A DNA stretch of 64,000 bases from an uncultured Treponema sp. (lineage in GTDB: Bacteria; Spirochaetota; Spirochaetia; Treponematales; Treponemataceae), in the NCBI RefSeq assembly GCF_945873775.1, contig NZ_CAMCEC010000001.1, positions 124,001 through 188,000 on the forward strand, given 5' to 3'. This document shows positions 1-7,982 of the stretch, piece by piece. The notes under the pieces are model-generated. The model had not been told where the DNA came from. It saw only the letters and a program-made list of their open reading frames with translations, and made no database searches. The translations under genes and the position numbers were made by a program. The stretch's first letter is position 1. Each line of letters begins with the position of its first letter.

Positions 1-414
1 AGTAATCGAAGCAATGTCCGGCCATTTATCGTAATTTATTATATTGAAAGGAGTTATTTTTTGAATATCAGGAATTTTCTTTTCTCCAAGTGAAAGAGAA
101 GCTGAAATGTCCTTTAAATTCTCATAGTCAAAACTTCTAAGCAAAGTTAAAACAATGCCGTCCGGCTCTGAATAGTTTCCGACAAGTTTTTTGTAATCGT
201 AAATAAAACGTTCAAAGGCTTCCTGCTCCAAGGCATGGGCTAAAAGAGTTTCTGGAACAACAGGAACTTCTTTCTTGAACAAAAAAGCCCATAATTCCTG
301 CAATGTGTGAAAAGAAAACAACTGCCTTGCGCGTTCCCCGACATAAGAGCGGGCAAGCATACCGCTGGCTTTTGCATAAACATAAGAATCAGCGGCGGAC
401 TTATCCATTGCCAT
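1..414 (-). CDS. V-type ATP synthase subunit C (partial, N-terminal part)
   Basis: The reverse strand reads 138 codons without a stop from an ATG at 414, which is preceded by AGGAG, and runs off the window edge. The protein begins MAMDKSAADSYVYAKASGM and contains ARSYVGERARQL, like the AC39/subunit C family that links the V1 head to the membrane rotor of V-type ATPases. The next gene upstream encodes a small coiled-coil protein like the V-ATPase G/H (NtpF) subunit, which supports this reading. V-type rather than F-type ATPases are usual in spirochaetes. The family call rests on partial sequence and context, so it is fairly but not fully sure. Confidence 0.62.
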   Translation of the reverse strand, partial: MAMDKSAADSYVYAKASGMLARSYVGERARQLFSFHTLQELWAFLFKKEVPVVPETLLAHALEQEAFERFIYDYKKLVGNYSEPDGIVLTLLRSFDYENLKDISASLSLGEKKIPDIQKITPFNIINYDKWPDIASIT

Positions 415-423
415 ATCGCTCTC

Positions 424-732
424 CTATGAAAAAAGAATTTTATCCATAAGAGCGTTAAAAGACGAATAATCCTTTTCGCTTGAATTCAAATTCTGTTTAT
501 AAGATTCTAGGTCTGCGGAATGCTTTTTTTCTATAGCGGATTTTGTATCTTTTTCTTTCTGCTCAATTTCTGAAACGACAGAGGAATACTTGGTCTTGAA
601 TTCAGATTCAGCCTGAGCGCGTGCAGCTGCAATTTTTTCATCTGCCCTTTTTTGCGCGTCAAGCACTGTTGTAGAAGCTTCTTTTTCTACATCAAGAAGA
701 TGTGTAATAATATCAATTTCTTCAGCAGCCAT
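424..732 (-). CDS. V-type ATPase G/H-like coiled-coil subunit
   Basis: The product is 102 aa, almost wholly a charged helix rich in Ala, Glu and Lys (runs such as DAQKRADEKIAAARAQAESEF). This is the peripheral-stalk coiled-coil pattern of the V-type ATPase G/H (NtpF/AhaH) subunit. The start used here is the ATG at 732, six bases after GGAG; an upstream in-frame TTG at 744 would swallow that ribosome site and is less likely. The stop lies nine bases before the subunit C-like gene, consistent with one operon. The fold is generic, so the name depends on the neighbour. Confidence 0.6.
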   Translation of the reverse strand: MAAEEIDIITHLLDVEKEASTTVLDAQKRADEKIAAARAQAESEFKTKYSSVVSEIEQKEKDTKSAIEKKHSADLESYKQNLNSSEKDYSSFNALMDKILFS

Positions 733-764
733 TATGTACTCCAAACAAAAGTTTTACACTTACT

Positions 765-1223
765 CTATTGAGATTCAGCCTCACACAAAGCATCGAAGAC
801 TTCCTGCGGTGAAGTTTTTTCAAAAAGTTTTGTTATAAACAGAGGATCTTGCAGAACAACGGCAAGCTCTTTTAAAATCTCAAGAAGAAGATTGTTGTCA
901 TTCGGACCGCACAAAAGCATAAATACAAGGTTTACAGGAGAACCGTCCAAAGCGTCATAATCAATACCTTTGCGGCTTATTCCTATTGCTCCGACACAGC
1001 CTTTTACAGAACTGCAAATTCCATGCGGAACAGCAACACCATGCATTATGCCAGTGCTCATCTGAGCTTCACGTGCATGAAGAACTGCAAGCGCATCGTC
1101 CCTGCCTACTTCCGGATGTTCAGAATGGATAACTTGCACCATTTCCTCAAAAAGCTCGTCTTTATCTTCGCTTTCAAGGTTTACAATTATGCTTTTAGGA
1201 GAGAATATTTTTGCAAAAACCAT
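765..1223 (-). CDS. PTS fructose-type EIIA domain protein (PtsN-like)
   Basis: The 152-aa protein is a single EIIA domain of the fructose/mannitol/nitrogen-PTS class. The motif GVAVPHG contains His67, the expected phosphorylated residue, and the length matches stand-alone PtsN-type proteins. No EIIB or EIIC gene lies nearby, so a regulatory role in the nitrogen-type phosphotransfer chain is more likely than sugar uptake. In such chains EIIA-type proteins receive phosphate from HPr or NPr. The gene sits between secG and the V-ATPase genes on the same strand. The start has AAGGATGG just upstream. Confidence 0.8.
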   Translation of the reverse strand: MVFAKIFSPKSIIVNLESEDKDELFEEMVQVIHSEHPEVGRDDALAVLHAREAQMSTGIMHGVAVPHGICSSVKGCVGAIGISRKGIDYDALDGSPVNLVFMLLCGPNDNNLLLEILKELAVVLQDPLFITKLFEKTSPQEVFDALCEAESQ

Positions 1224-1264
1224 ATTACCATCCTTAACAATAGAGCCGCCAAAAACAAGCAGCT

Positions 1265-1606
1265 TTATTTTTCAGCCGGGCTAAGCTCCTCCTGAAGCCA
1301 GCTTCCGTTATCCTCAGAAGAAGTCTTTTCTCCCTGAATTTCCTTTACAGTGGAAGACAAGTCTTCTTTTGCAGGAGCTTTGTTCAAAAGTGAAATTCCA
1401 AAAGCAGTTACAAAGAACAATGCGGCAAGAACACCAGTTGTCTTTGTAAGAACACTCGCTGAGCGGGCGCCAAAAGCTGTAGACTGTCCGCCGCCAAAAG
1501 CGCTTCCCATGCCATTATTTTCTTCATTCTGAACAAGAACAAGAAGAACTAAAAGCACACAAATAATTACAAACGCAATGAGAAGGATTGTTTTTAAAAC
1601 AGCCAT
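1265..1606 (-). CDS. secG: preprotein translocase subunit SecG
   Basis: The 113-aa protein has two membrane helices, around residues 3-25 and 56-76. They are joined by the Gly/Ser/Phe-rich loop with AFGGGQSTAFGARSA that typifies SecG, the small accessory subunit of SecYEG. A charged Glu/Lys-rich tail of about 35 residues follows, longer than in E. coli. The ATG at 1606 has GGAG at good spacing. About 220 bases of noncoding DNA lie upstream (1607-1829) before a divergently oriented lipoprotein gene; no RNA gene was recognised there. Confidence 0.88.
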   Translation of the reverse strand: MAVLKTILLIAFVIICVLLVLLVLVQNEENNGMGSAFGGGQSTAFGARSASVLTKTTGVLAALFFVTAFGISLLNKAPAKEDLSSTVKEIQGEKTSSEDNGSWLQEELSPAEK

Positions 1607-1829
1607 TTTTTACTCCAAACACCGGACATTCCCGGTAAAATTCATTTTTAGTCTCATTATAATAATGAAATATTTCCGTTAGGTCAATTAAGAATCATAA
1701 AAACAATAGATTCCACGCAGCAAGGTTGAATCAGCCATTAAAGGAAATTATTCCTAATCTAACGATTTCTTAATCAGGATTTTACAAAGTGAATTTAATT
1801 TTTTTCCAGATTAAATCAAAGAGGTTTCT

Positions 1830-3143
1830 ATGAAAAGACAATTATTTTATGCGTTGGCTGCAACGGCCGCATTATTGCTGATTTCCTGCGCTTCAACATC
1901 AAAGGCGGGAACAACTGCAAATTCAGCGTTTGAAAAAGTCGGCTTGAACGGAAGCAAAGTTCCTTACACTGTTCTTGCAAAAACATCAGACGGCGTGGAA
2001 ATTCAAAACGGAGGATACGGCTCAGATGCGTGCGCTCATCCAACAGATTCAAATCTTTTCTATTTACTTACAGACCGCGGTCCGAACATCGACTTTAAGG
2101 GAAGCAACGGAAAAGGAAAAATGTTCCCTATTCCTTCTTATGCGCCAAGAATCGGGCTTTTTAAGATGAACGAGGACGGCTCGGTTTCGCTTGTAAAAGA
2201 AATTACGCTGAAAACTCCGGACGGAAAAGACATAACAGGGCTTCCAAATCCAGATGGAAAAGGCGCGACTGGAGAAATTGCCTATGACCTTGACGGAAAC
2301 ATTCTTGGAACAGACGAATATGGACTGGACAGCGAAGGAATTGTTGCAATGAAAGACGGAACTTTCTGGATTTCTGATGAATACGGTCCTCACATTGTTC
2401 ATTACGATGCGGACGGAAAGCAGATTGAAAGAATAAGCCCGTTTGGAATGGACACAGGAAAAAGACACCTTCCGGCAGTTCTTGCGCGCCGCCGTGCAAA
2501 CCGCGGAATGGAAGGTCTTTCAGTAACACCGGACGGAACAACTTTGGTTGGAATTATGCAGTCAACATTGTTCAATCCTTCAAAAAAAGAAATCAAAAAC
2601 AATCAGCTTGTGCGCATTGTAACTTTTGACATTAAAACTGGCAGCACAAAGCAGTACGCATATATTCAGAACAAGGAGACAGATTCCACCTGCGGAATTA
2701 CGGCTCTTTCAAGCACAGAATTTGTTGTAATTGAACGCGACGGAAAGTTTTCTGGCGAGAAGGAAGCGCATAAGTATCTTTTCAAAATCGACATTAAAGA
2801 CGCGACCGACATAACAGGAGAAAATCCTGAATCGAAAGAAGGACTTTTGATAAACGGAAAAACTCTTGAGCAGTGCAGCACAGATGAAATCGAGGCCGCT
2901 GGAATCAAGCCTGTAAAAAAAGAATTCCTTGTTGACCTTGTGGAATATCTTCCGAACAAATATCCCCACGACAAGCTTGAAGGCCTTTGGATTTTGGACA
3001 GCAGCACAATCGCCGTGGCGAACGACAATGACTTTGCAATCAATGTTGAAAACAACCAGCTTGTGCAGAAAATACTTCCAGGCACAACAAGCATTGATGA
3101 CGATGTGATTTATGTAATAAAGATTCCAAAAAGTCTAAAATAG
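1830..3143 (+). CDS. Lipoprotein with esterase-like phytase (Phytase-like) domain
   Basis: The 437-aa protein starts with a signal peptide ending in a lipobox (LLISC, Cys20), so it should be lipid-anchored outside the inner membrane. The rest resembles the 'esterase-like activity of phytase' beta-propeller family. Features seen are LTDRGPNIDF near the start, GLDSEGIVAMKDGTFWISDEYGPHI-type blade repeats, and EGLWILDSS near the end. Members are secreted proteins of poorly known substrate; phosphoesterase activity is only inferred. The gene stands alone, with AGAGG before the ATG and a strong terminator after it. Its Gly/Asp-rich repeats are normal for the fold. Confidence 0.8.
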   Translation: MKRQLFYALAATAALLLISCASTSKAGTTANSAFEKVGLNGSKVPYTVLAKTSDGVEIQNGGYGSDACAHPTDSNLFYLLTDRGPNIDFKGSNGKGKMFPIPSYAPRIGLFKMNEDGSVSLVKEITLKTPDGKDITGLPNPDGKGATGEIAYDLDGNILGTDEYGLDSEGIVAMKDGTFWISDEYGPHIVHYDADGKQIERISPFGMDTGKRHLPAVLARRRANRGMEGLSVTPDGTTLVGIMQSTLFNPSKKEIKNNQLVRIVTFDIKTGSTKQYAYIQNKETDSTCGITALSSTEFVVIERDGKFSGEKEAHKYLFKIDIKDATDITGENPESKEGLLINGKTLEQCSTDEIEAAGIKPVKKEFLVDLVEYLPNKYPHDKLEGLWILDSSTIAVANDNDFAINVENNQLVQKILPGTTSIDDDVIYVIKIPKSLK

Positions 3144-3155
3144 AAAAGTTTGCAA

Positions 3156-3199
3156 CAAAAAAGGAGCTAGCTATAAAAAATAGTTCAGTTCCTTTTTAT
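3156..3199. terminator. Bidirectional rho-independent terminator
   Basis: An imperfect stem (AAAAAGGAGCTAGCTAT pairing with ATAGTTCAGTTCCTTTTT) has A-runs on the left and T-runs on the right. It lies between the converging lipoprotein and tatD-like genes and can end transcription from both sides. Confidence 0.65.
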
Positions 3200-3214
3200 T
3201 AGATTAGAAGATTT

Positions 3215-3955
3215 TTAGGAACAATTTATTTCTGCAACGTTAAACACATTAAAGAAATTTTTCAGCACGCAATTTTCAAGTTCTTCCATATTCATGCTGC
3301 GGAATTCGCAAGTCTTTTCGTAAACCTGCTTGATTTGAAGCGGGGAAGTTTTTTCTTCTCCTTTTAAAGTCTGATACGGAGCGTCGGTTTCTAAAAGAAT
3401 TCTTTCTAGCGGAAGTTCTTTTACACAGCCAATTGATTTTTTGTTTCCGTTGAGCAAAGGCTTTCCAAAAGAAAAATATGCGTTTATTCTGTGGTTCAAA
3501 ATTGAAACGGCATCTCTTGCAGTAAAAGCGAATGAATGGAAAACAACCGAAGCGCATTTTTTTAGAGCAGAAGAATAATAAAACGCAAGATCCAATGCCT
3601 TTCTGTCGTGAATTACAAGAGGTACTTTATGCTCCGTGGCAAGTTCAAGGCACACTTCAAATGCTTTTTTCTGCTGAGCTGCGCAAGATTTTAGTTCCGG
3701 CGTAAAAAAATCAAAACCTGTTTCTCCAACTGCAACAATTCTTTTTTTAATCAAAAGGCTTTCTAAAAAATCAACATTTTCAAGCAAAGGCTTCTGCGGA
3801 TGAAGACCAAATGCGCATAAAACTTTTCCGCTGCTTTTTGAAGCAATTTCTTCCTGAATAAAAAATTCTTCTTTTGAATGAGCGCATGAACAGCAAAAAT
3901 GCGCCGGAACAAAATTTTCACATTCAGCAATATGCAAATGGGAATCGCAAAGCAT
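3215..3955 (-). CDS. TatD family metal-dependent hydrolase
   Basis: The 246-aa protein carries TatD-family metal-site motifs in order. DSHLHI is at the N-terminus (the HxH pair), then VAVGETGFDFF (the Glu ligand), VIHDRKA (His), FHSFAFT (His) and LLETDAPYQ (Asp). The family comprises TIM-barrel DNases and related hydrolases. The protein is slightly shorter than E. coli TatD (about 260 aa), mostly in loops. GGAGG precedes the ATG. The gene is monocistronic and converges on the upstream lipoprotein gene. The substrate cannot be read from sequence. Confidence 0.85.
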   Translation of the reverse strand: MLCDSHLHIAECENFVPAHFCCSCAHSKEEFFIQEEIASKSSGKVLCAFGLHPQKPLLENVDFLESLLIKKRIVAVGETGFDFFTPELKSCAAQQKKAFEVCLELATEHKVPLVIHDRKALDLAFYYSSALKKCASVVFHSFAFTARDAVSILNHRINAYFSFGKPLLNGNKKSIGCVKELPLERILLETDAPYQTLKGEEKTSPLQIKQVYEKTCEFRSMNMEELENCVLKNFFNVFNVAEINCS

Positions 3956-4077
3956 TAAAGCCTCCAGATAAATAAAAAGCTAAACACATTCATTAAAAAA
4001 CCGAAAATATAATAAGGCTAAGGAATTTTTCCATATTCAAGCAGCATTGCTTATAATACTAAAGCGAGGTGCAATTT

Positions 4078-4299
4078 ATGGCATACTACACACTTAAAAC
4101 CATAGCAAAGACAAATGACTACATGGCAGTTCTAAGAGAAACAGAAGACGGATACGTTGTGCGCATTGTAAGAGACAAAGACGGCTACGATGAAATAACA
4201 ACAGACTTCATTTCCCGCACATTGTTCGAATCCTGCCTTAGAACCGGCTATCTTACAAAAATTGAAGAGCCAGCCGTAAAGATGGCAGTAAACGCCTAA
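4078..4299 (+). CDS. Conserved hypothetical small protein
   Basis: This 73-aa acidic soluble protein begins MAYYTLKTIAKTND. No family was recognised. It has no signal or membrane segment, and a compact alpha/beta fold is plausible. The ATG at 4078 is preceded by GAGG eight bases away; a GTG at 4069 overlaps that ribosome site and is less likely. It stands alone on the plus strand, and its last four bases overlap the end of convergent miaA. Codon use resembles the core genes around it, so it is probably a genuine housekeeping-type gene of unknown role. Confidence 0.65.
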   Translation: MAYYTLKTIAKTNDYMAVLRETEDGYVVRIVRDKDGYDEITTDFISRTLFESCLRTGYLTKIEEPAVKMAVNA

Positions 4300-5252
4300 G
4301 CTTCCGGCACATACTTTTCAATCAATTCAACAGCAGCCAAATACCTAGCTTCCTTGCTTGTTTCGCGGGGAAGCCAATGTATTTTTACGCCTTTACGCTC
4401 CATTCCGCGGAACCAAGTTTCTTGACGTTTTGCAAAATGACGTATAGAAGCGCACAGCTGTTTTTCCATTTCTTCTTTTGAACTAATTTTTCCTTCCAAA
4501 TAGAAACTTACAAATCTGTACTCAAGCCCAAGTTTTTCAAGGCGTTCCCAAGAAAACTGCTTGTGAAGATTTTCAACTTCCTCAATCATGCCTTCTTGAA
4601 TTCTTTGGCGCAGGCGGATTTCAATATTTTTGTAAAGCTCATCTCTGTCCAATGTTGTGCCAAGTACAAGAGGCTCAATTTTTGGGCGGCTCAAAAGTTC
4701 GCTTCTTGCCTTTATTCCTTCAGGGCTTGTCTTAAAAAGCTCAATCTGCAAAGCCTTTACCACACGTTCCTTTATAGCAAGATCGCTTTTGTTGTGCAGT
4801 TCAGGCTTAAGAGACAAAAGCATAGCTCCAAGTTCTTCAAGTGATTTTTTTTCAAGCTCTTCTTTCTGCTCAAGATTTTCTGGAACTGTAAGAAGATCAT
4901 AGCCACGCACAACAGAGTCAAGATACATTCCTGTTCCGCCCGCCACAAATGCAAACTTTCCCTGTGCCTTAAGAGAATTGAATGTTCTATAAAAATCCTG
5001 CTGAAAACAAAACACGTTGTATTCAGAGTCCAAAGTTGCAATGTCTATAAGATGATATGGAATCTGCCTTCCGTTTATAGAATATTCAGATAAATCTTTT
5101 CCGCTTCCAAGATCAAGACCTTTATACACTTGCCTTGAATCCGCGGAAATTATGTCCCAGCCGAATCTGTCTGCAAGGCGCACCGCAATGGCAGTTTTTC
5201 CCACGGCGGTAGGTCCAAGCAGAACAACGCAGTTTACATTTTTTTCCTGCAT
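4296..5252 (-). CDS. miaA: tRNA dimethylallyltransferase MiaA
   Basis: The 318-aa product begins with the P-loop GPTAVGKT, followed by ISADSRQVYKGLDLGSGK, the DSRQVY signature of MiaA. MiaA adds a dimethylallyl group to N6 of A37 in tRNAs reading U-starting codons. The family's FVAGGTGMYLDSVVRGYD block is also present. The length is normal. The ATG at 5252 lies four bases after the stop of the upstream methyltransferase gene, so the two RNA-modification genes form an operon; a TTG one codon earlier is a possible alternative start. Confidence 0.95.
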   Translation of the reverse strand: MQEKNVNCVVLLGPTAVGKTAIAVRLADRFGWDIISADSRQVYKGLDLGSGKDLSEYSINGRQIPYHLIDIATLDSEYNVFCFQQDFYRTFNSLKAQGKFAFVAGGTGMYLDSVVRGYDLLTVPENLEQKEELEKKSLEELGAMLLSLKPELHNKSDLAIKERVVKALQIELFKTSPEGIKARSELLSRPKIEPLVLGTTLDRDELYKNIEIRLRQRIQEGMIEEVENLHKQFSWERLEKLGLEYRFVSFYLEGKISSKEEMEKQLCASIRHFAKRQETWFRGMERKGVKIHWLPRETSKEARYLAAVELIEKYVPEA

Positions 5253-5256
5253 CAAA

Positions 5257-6504
5257 TTAAATCACCCGGCACACGGCGCACTTAAGATATTCACTCTTAG
5301 GATAGCCCAAAAGAATTGGATGGTCAGGAGCTGCTCCAAGTTTTTCCAAAACCTGAACACGCTTGTGGCTGTCCATCGCTGAATGCATGAGCATTGAATA
5401 AAATGTATTTTCATCAAAATAATGGGAGCAAGAGCATGAAACAAGGATTCCGCCTTCATTAAGAATTCTCATGGCGCGCAAATTTATTTCCTTGTATCCG
5501 CCGTAAGCCTTTTCAATTTTTCCAGCTTTCTTGGTAAATGCCGGAGGATCAAGAATAATCACATCGAACTTTTCGCCGCTAGATTCATACTGCTTAAGAA
5601 GATCAAACACATCAGCGCAAACAGCCTTCATCTTGTCTTCAGCACCATTAAGCGCAATATTTTTTTCAACCATGTCCACGGCTTCTTGCGAAATGTCCAC
5701 GCTTATAACTTCACGTGCGCCGGCTTTTACGGCATTAAGACCAAAAGCTCCTGTATGTGTAAAAGTGTCCAGAACTTTTTTTCCGTGGCAGAACTTTTTA
5801 ATTTTTTCCCTGTTGAATTTCTGGTCAAGAAAGTAGCCAGTTTTTTGTCCGCGGGCAATGTCAACAAGCAAAAGAACTCCGTTTTCTTCTATTTCAATTA
5901 TTTCCTGCCCAGATTTTCCAATCCAGCCGGATTTTTCTTCAAGGCCTTCTTTTTCACGCACAGCCGCATCGCTTCTTTCATAAATAAAATCAGGCTTTAC
6001 AAAATCTTTGAGCGCGCCAAGAATTTCATCTCTGAACTTTTCACAAGCAAGAGCCAGAAACTGAACTACAAGATACACTTTGCCTTTTGAAACATATTTT
6101 TCCACAATAAGCCCAGGAATAAAATCTGCCTCGCCAAAAACAAGACGGCAGCTGTCATCGCTTTTAAAGCTAAGATTCCGGACATTTACAGCGTCCCGAA
6201 TTTTCTTTGCCCAAAATCCTTTCATGTCTTCCAAAATTTTATCCGCGTGCAAGGAAGAAATCATGCGCACAGTAATCTTTGACTTTTTGTTTATCACGCC
6301 GCTGCCAAGAAATCCTCCGGCATTAGAGCAGACTTCGACAATAGTTCCGTCCTCCACAGCGCATTCTTCAAGAGATGAAGTTTTCATTCCTTCATCAAGC
6401 GGAAACTTTACAGTTGAAATTTCATTATCGTACACCCACGGAAATCCCTGAGAAATCTCACGGTCTTCTTTAGGCTTTAACATAATTCTTACAGTTTTAT
6501 TCAT
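5257..6504 (-). CDS. Class I SAM-dependent rRNA methyltransferase, RlmI/PUA type
   Basis: This 415-aa protein has an N-terminal PUA-like part (residues about 1-80, with SQGFPWVYDNEI). A Rossmann methyltransferase core follows, with DTFTHTGAFGLNAVKAGA as the SAM-binding loop, VISVDIS, and DVIILDPPAFTKK as the DPPAF catalytic motif. This is the RlmI/YccW family, which makes 5-methylcytosine in 23S rRNA. A Cys-rich SCSCSH motif near residue 355 fits the family. AGGA precedes the ATG. It is co-transcribed with miaA. The exact rRNA position modified is not certain. Confidence 0.87.
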   Translation of the reverse strand: MNKTVRIMLKPKEDREISQGFPWVYDNEISTVKFPLDEGMKTSSLEECAVEDGTIVEVCSNAGGFLGSGVINKKSKITVRMISSLHADKILEDMKGFWAKKIRDAVNVRNLSFKSDDSCRLVFGEADFIPGLIVEKYVSKGKVYLVVQFLALACEKFRDEILGALKDFVKPDFIYERSDAAVREKEGLEEKSGWIGKSGQEIIEIEENGVLLLVDIARGQKTGYFLDQKFNREKIKKFCHGKKVLDTFTHTGAFGLNAVKAGAREVISVDISQEAVDMVEKNIALNGAEDKMKAVCADVFDLLKQYESSGEKFDVIILDPPAFTKKAGKIEKAYGGYKEINLRAMRILNEGGILVSCSCSHYFDENTFYSMLMHSAMDSHKRVQVLEKLGAAPDHPILLGYPKSEYLKCAVCRVI

Positions 6505-6516
6505 TTTTAATGTTCC

Positions 6517-6553
6517 TTAAAAAAAAGCCCTGCGGCTTGCGCAGAGCTTTTCT
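6517..6553 (-). terminator. Rho-independent terminator of pgk
   Basis: On the minus strand AAAAGCTCTGCG pairs with CGCAGGGCTTTT around a five-base loop, followed by a T-run. It lies directly downstream of pgk and upstream of the methyltransferase gene. Confidence 0.8.
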
Positions 6554-6562
6554 TTTTCTGCC

Positions 6563-6590
6563 GGATTCCCCTGTCAGGCAGGAGAATGAC
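6563..6590. repeat. Short REP-like inverted repeat
   Basis: The segment starts GGATTCCCCTG and ends CAGGAGAATGAC. It is an imperfect palindrome of the widespread intergenic type GTCATTC...GGAATCC. A relative lies at 26272-26298. Confidence 0.5.
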
Positions 6591-6616
6591 ATTTTGTTTT
6601 AAACGGAATTCCGCAA

Positions 6617-7888
6617 TTATTTTGTAGCCAAGATCGCGATTCCAGGAAGTGTTTTTCCTTCGAGGAGTTCGAGGGAAGCGCCGCCGCCTGTTGAAACGTG
6701 GCTCATCTTGTCCGCAAGGTGGAACTTGTTTACAGCGGCAACAGAATCTCCGCCGCCAACAACTGTCATTGCACCGCGTCCTGTAGCTTCCGCAACAAGA
6801 TGTGCGACTGCTTCAGTTCCCTTTGCGAATGCGTCGAATTCAAATACTCCGACAGGTCCGTTCCAGACGATTGACTTTGCCTCGCCGATTGCTTTCTTGT
6901 ATTCCTCGACAGTTTTAGGTCCGACGTCCATCGCCATAAGGTCAGCAGGAATATCAACTCCGTCAACTGCGACAGGTTTAGCGTCCGCGCTGAATTCAGT
7001 TGCTCCAATGTGGTCAACAGGAAGAAGAATCTTTACGCCCTTTGCGTCAGCGTCTGCAAGAAGCTTCTTTGCTGTGTCGATAAAGTCGTCCTCAACAAGA
7101 GATTTTCCTACATTGTGTCCCTGGGCCTTGAGGAATGTGTATGCCATTCCGCCGCCGATTACGAGATACTTCGCGTTCTTGAGAAGAGATTCCAAAACGG
7201 CAATCTTTGAAGAAACCTTTGCGCCGCCGATAATGGCAACCATAGGCTTCGGAGGATTTGTAACCATCGGCTCAAGATATTTCACTTCTTTTTCCATGAG
7301 GAATCCGCCGACCGGCTGCTCTTTCATGAATTTTGCGATTGTCGCTGTTGAAGCCTGATCGCGGTGAGCTGTTCCGAAAGCGTCGTTTACAAAGATGTCG
7401 CCGTAAGTTGCAAGCTCTTTTGCCATTGTCTCGCGCTCAGCTGTATCTTTTGAAGTCTCTTCCTTGTGGAAGCGCACGTTCTCAAGCATTGCGACTGCTC
7501 CGTCAGGAAGAGCGTCGATTGCGGCTTTCTGTCCGAGTGCGTCAGGAAGGAATGTAACTTCTTTTCCGAGCTTTTCAGAAAAATATTTTACGACTGGAGC
7601 CATGCGGTTCTTGCCGTTGATGAATTTTTCTGAATCTGCTTCAGTCCAAGTCTTTCCGGCTTTCTCAGCCTTTTCCTGCGCCTTCTTCACGTCCTTTTTA
7701 GGATCTCCGAGGTGGCTCATCAGAACGAGCGAGCGCGGATTCTGCTCAAGAATATATTTGATTGTAGGAAGAGCCGCCATGATACGTGTGTCGTCCTGAA
7801 CAACTCCGTCCTTCATAGGAACGTTGAAATCAACGCGCATGATAATGCGTTTGCCTTTAAGATCAACATCTTTTACTGTCTTAATCAT
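6617..7888 (-). CDS. pgk: Phosphoglycerate kinase
   Basis: This 423-aa enzyme transfers phosphate from 1,3-bisphosphoglycerate to ADP in glycolysis. Family marks are [12 protein letters not shown] near the N-terminus, [30 protein letters not shown], and the C-terminal nucleotide loop [11 protein letters not shown]. The reading frame extends 13 codons upstream, but the ATG at 7888 ([13 protein letters not shown]) gives the normal length and has AGGA eight bases away. The gene is monocistronic, with a recognisable promoter at 7930-7958 and its own terminator. It shows the GC-richer, highly biased codon use of a strongly expressed gene. Confidence 0.97.
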   Translation of the reverse strand: MIKTVKDVDLKGKRIIMRVDFNVPMKDGVVQDDTRIMAALPTIKYILEQNPRSLVLMSHLGDPKKDVKKAQEKAEKAGKTWTEADSEKFINGKNRMAPVVKYFSEKLGKEVTFLPDALGQKAAIDALPDGAVAMLENVRFHKEETSKDTAERETMAKELATYGDIFVNDAFGTAHRDQASTATIAKFMKEQPVGGFLMEKEVKYLEPMVTNPPKPMVAIIGGAKVSSKIAVLESLLKNAKYLVIGGGMAYTFLKAQGHNVGKSLVEDDFIDTAKKLLADADAKGVKILLPVDHIGATEFSADAKPVAVDGVDIPADLMAMDVGPKTVEEYKKAIGEAKSIVWNGPVGVFEFDAFAKGTEAVAHLVAEATGRGAMTVVGGGDSVAAVNKFHLADKMSHVSTGGGASLELLEGKTLPGIAILATK

Positions 7889-7929
7889 ATAAAATATCCT
7901 CCATGGAATTTTGTACTTAGGTTGCAAAA

Positions 7930-7958
7930 ATAATATAACAAATACGCAATTGTTTCAA
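7930..7958 (-). promoter_or_regulatory. Sigma-70-type promoter of pgk
   Basis: On the minus strand TTGAAA (7953-7958) and TATTAT (7930-7935) are 17 bases apart, about 42 bases before the pgk ATG. Confidence 0.6.
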
Positions 7959-7982
7959 CTTTTCAATATGAAGAAACTCATA

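Noticed and set aside
6708-7358. 216-aa open frame on the plus strand
   Set aside because: Exactly antisense to the highly biased pgk gene; such long antisense frames are common in biased genes.
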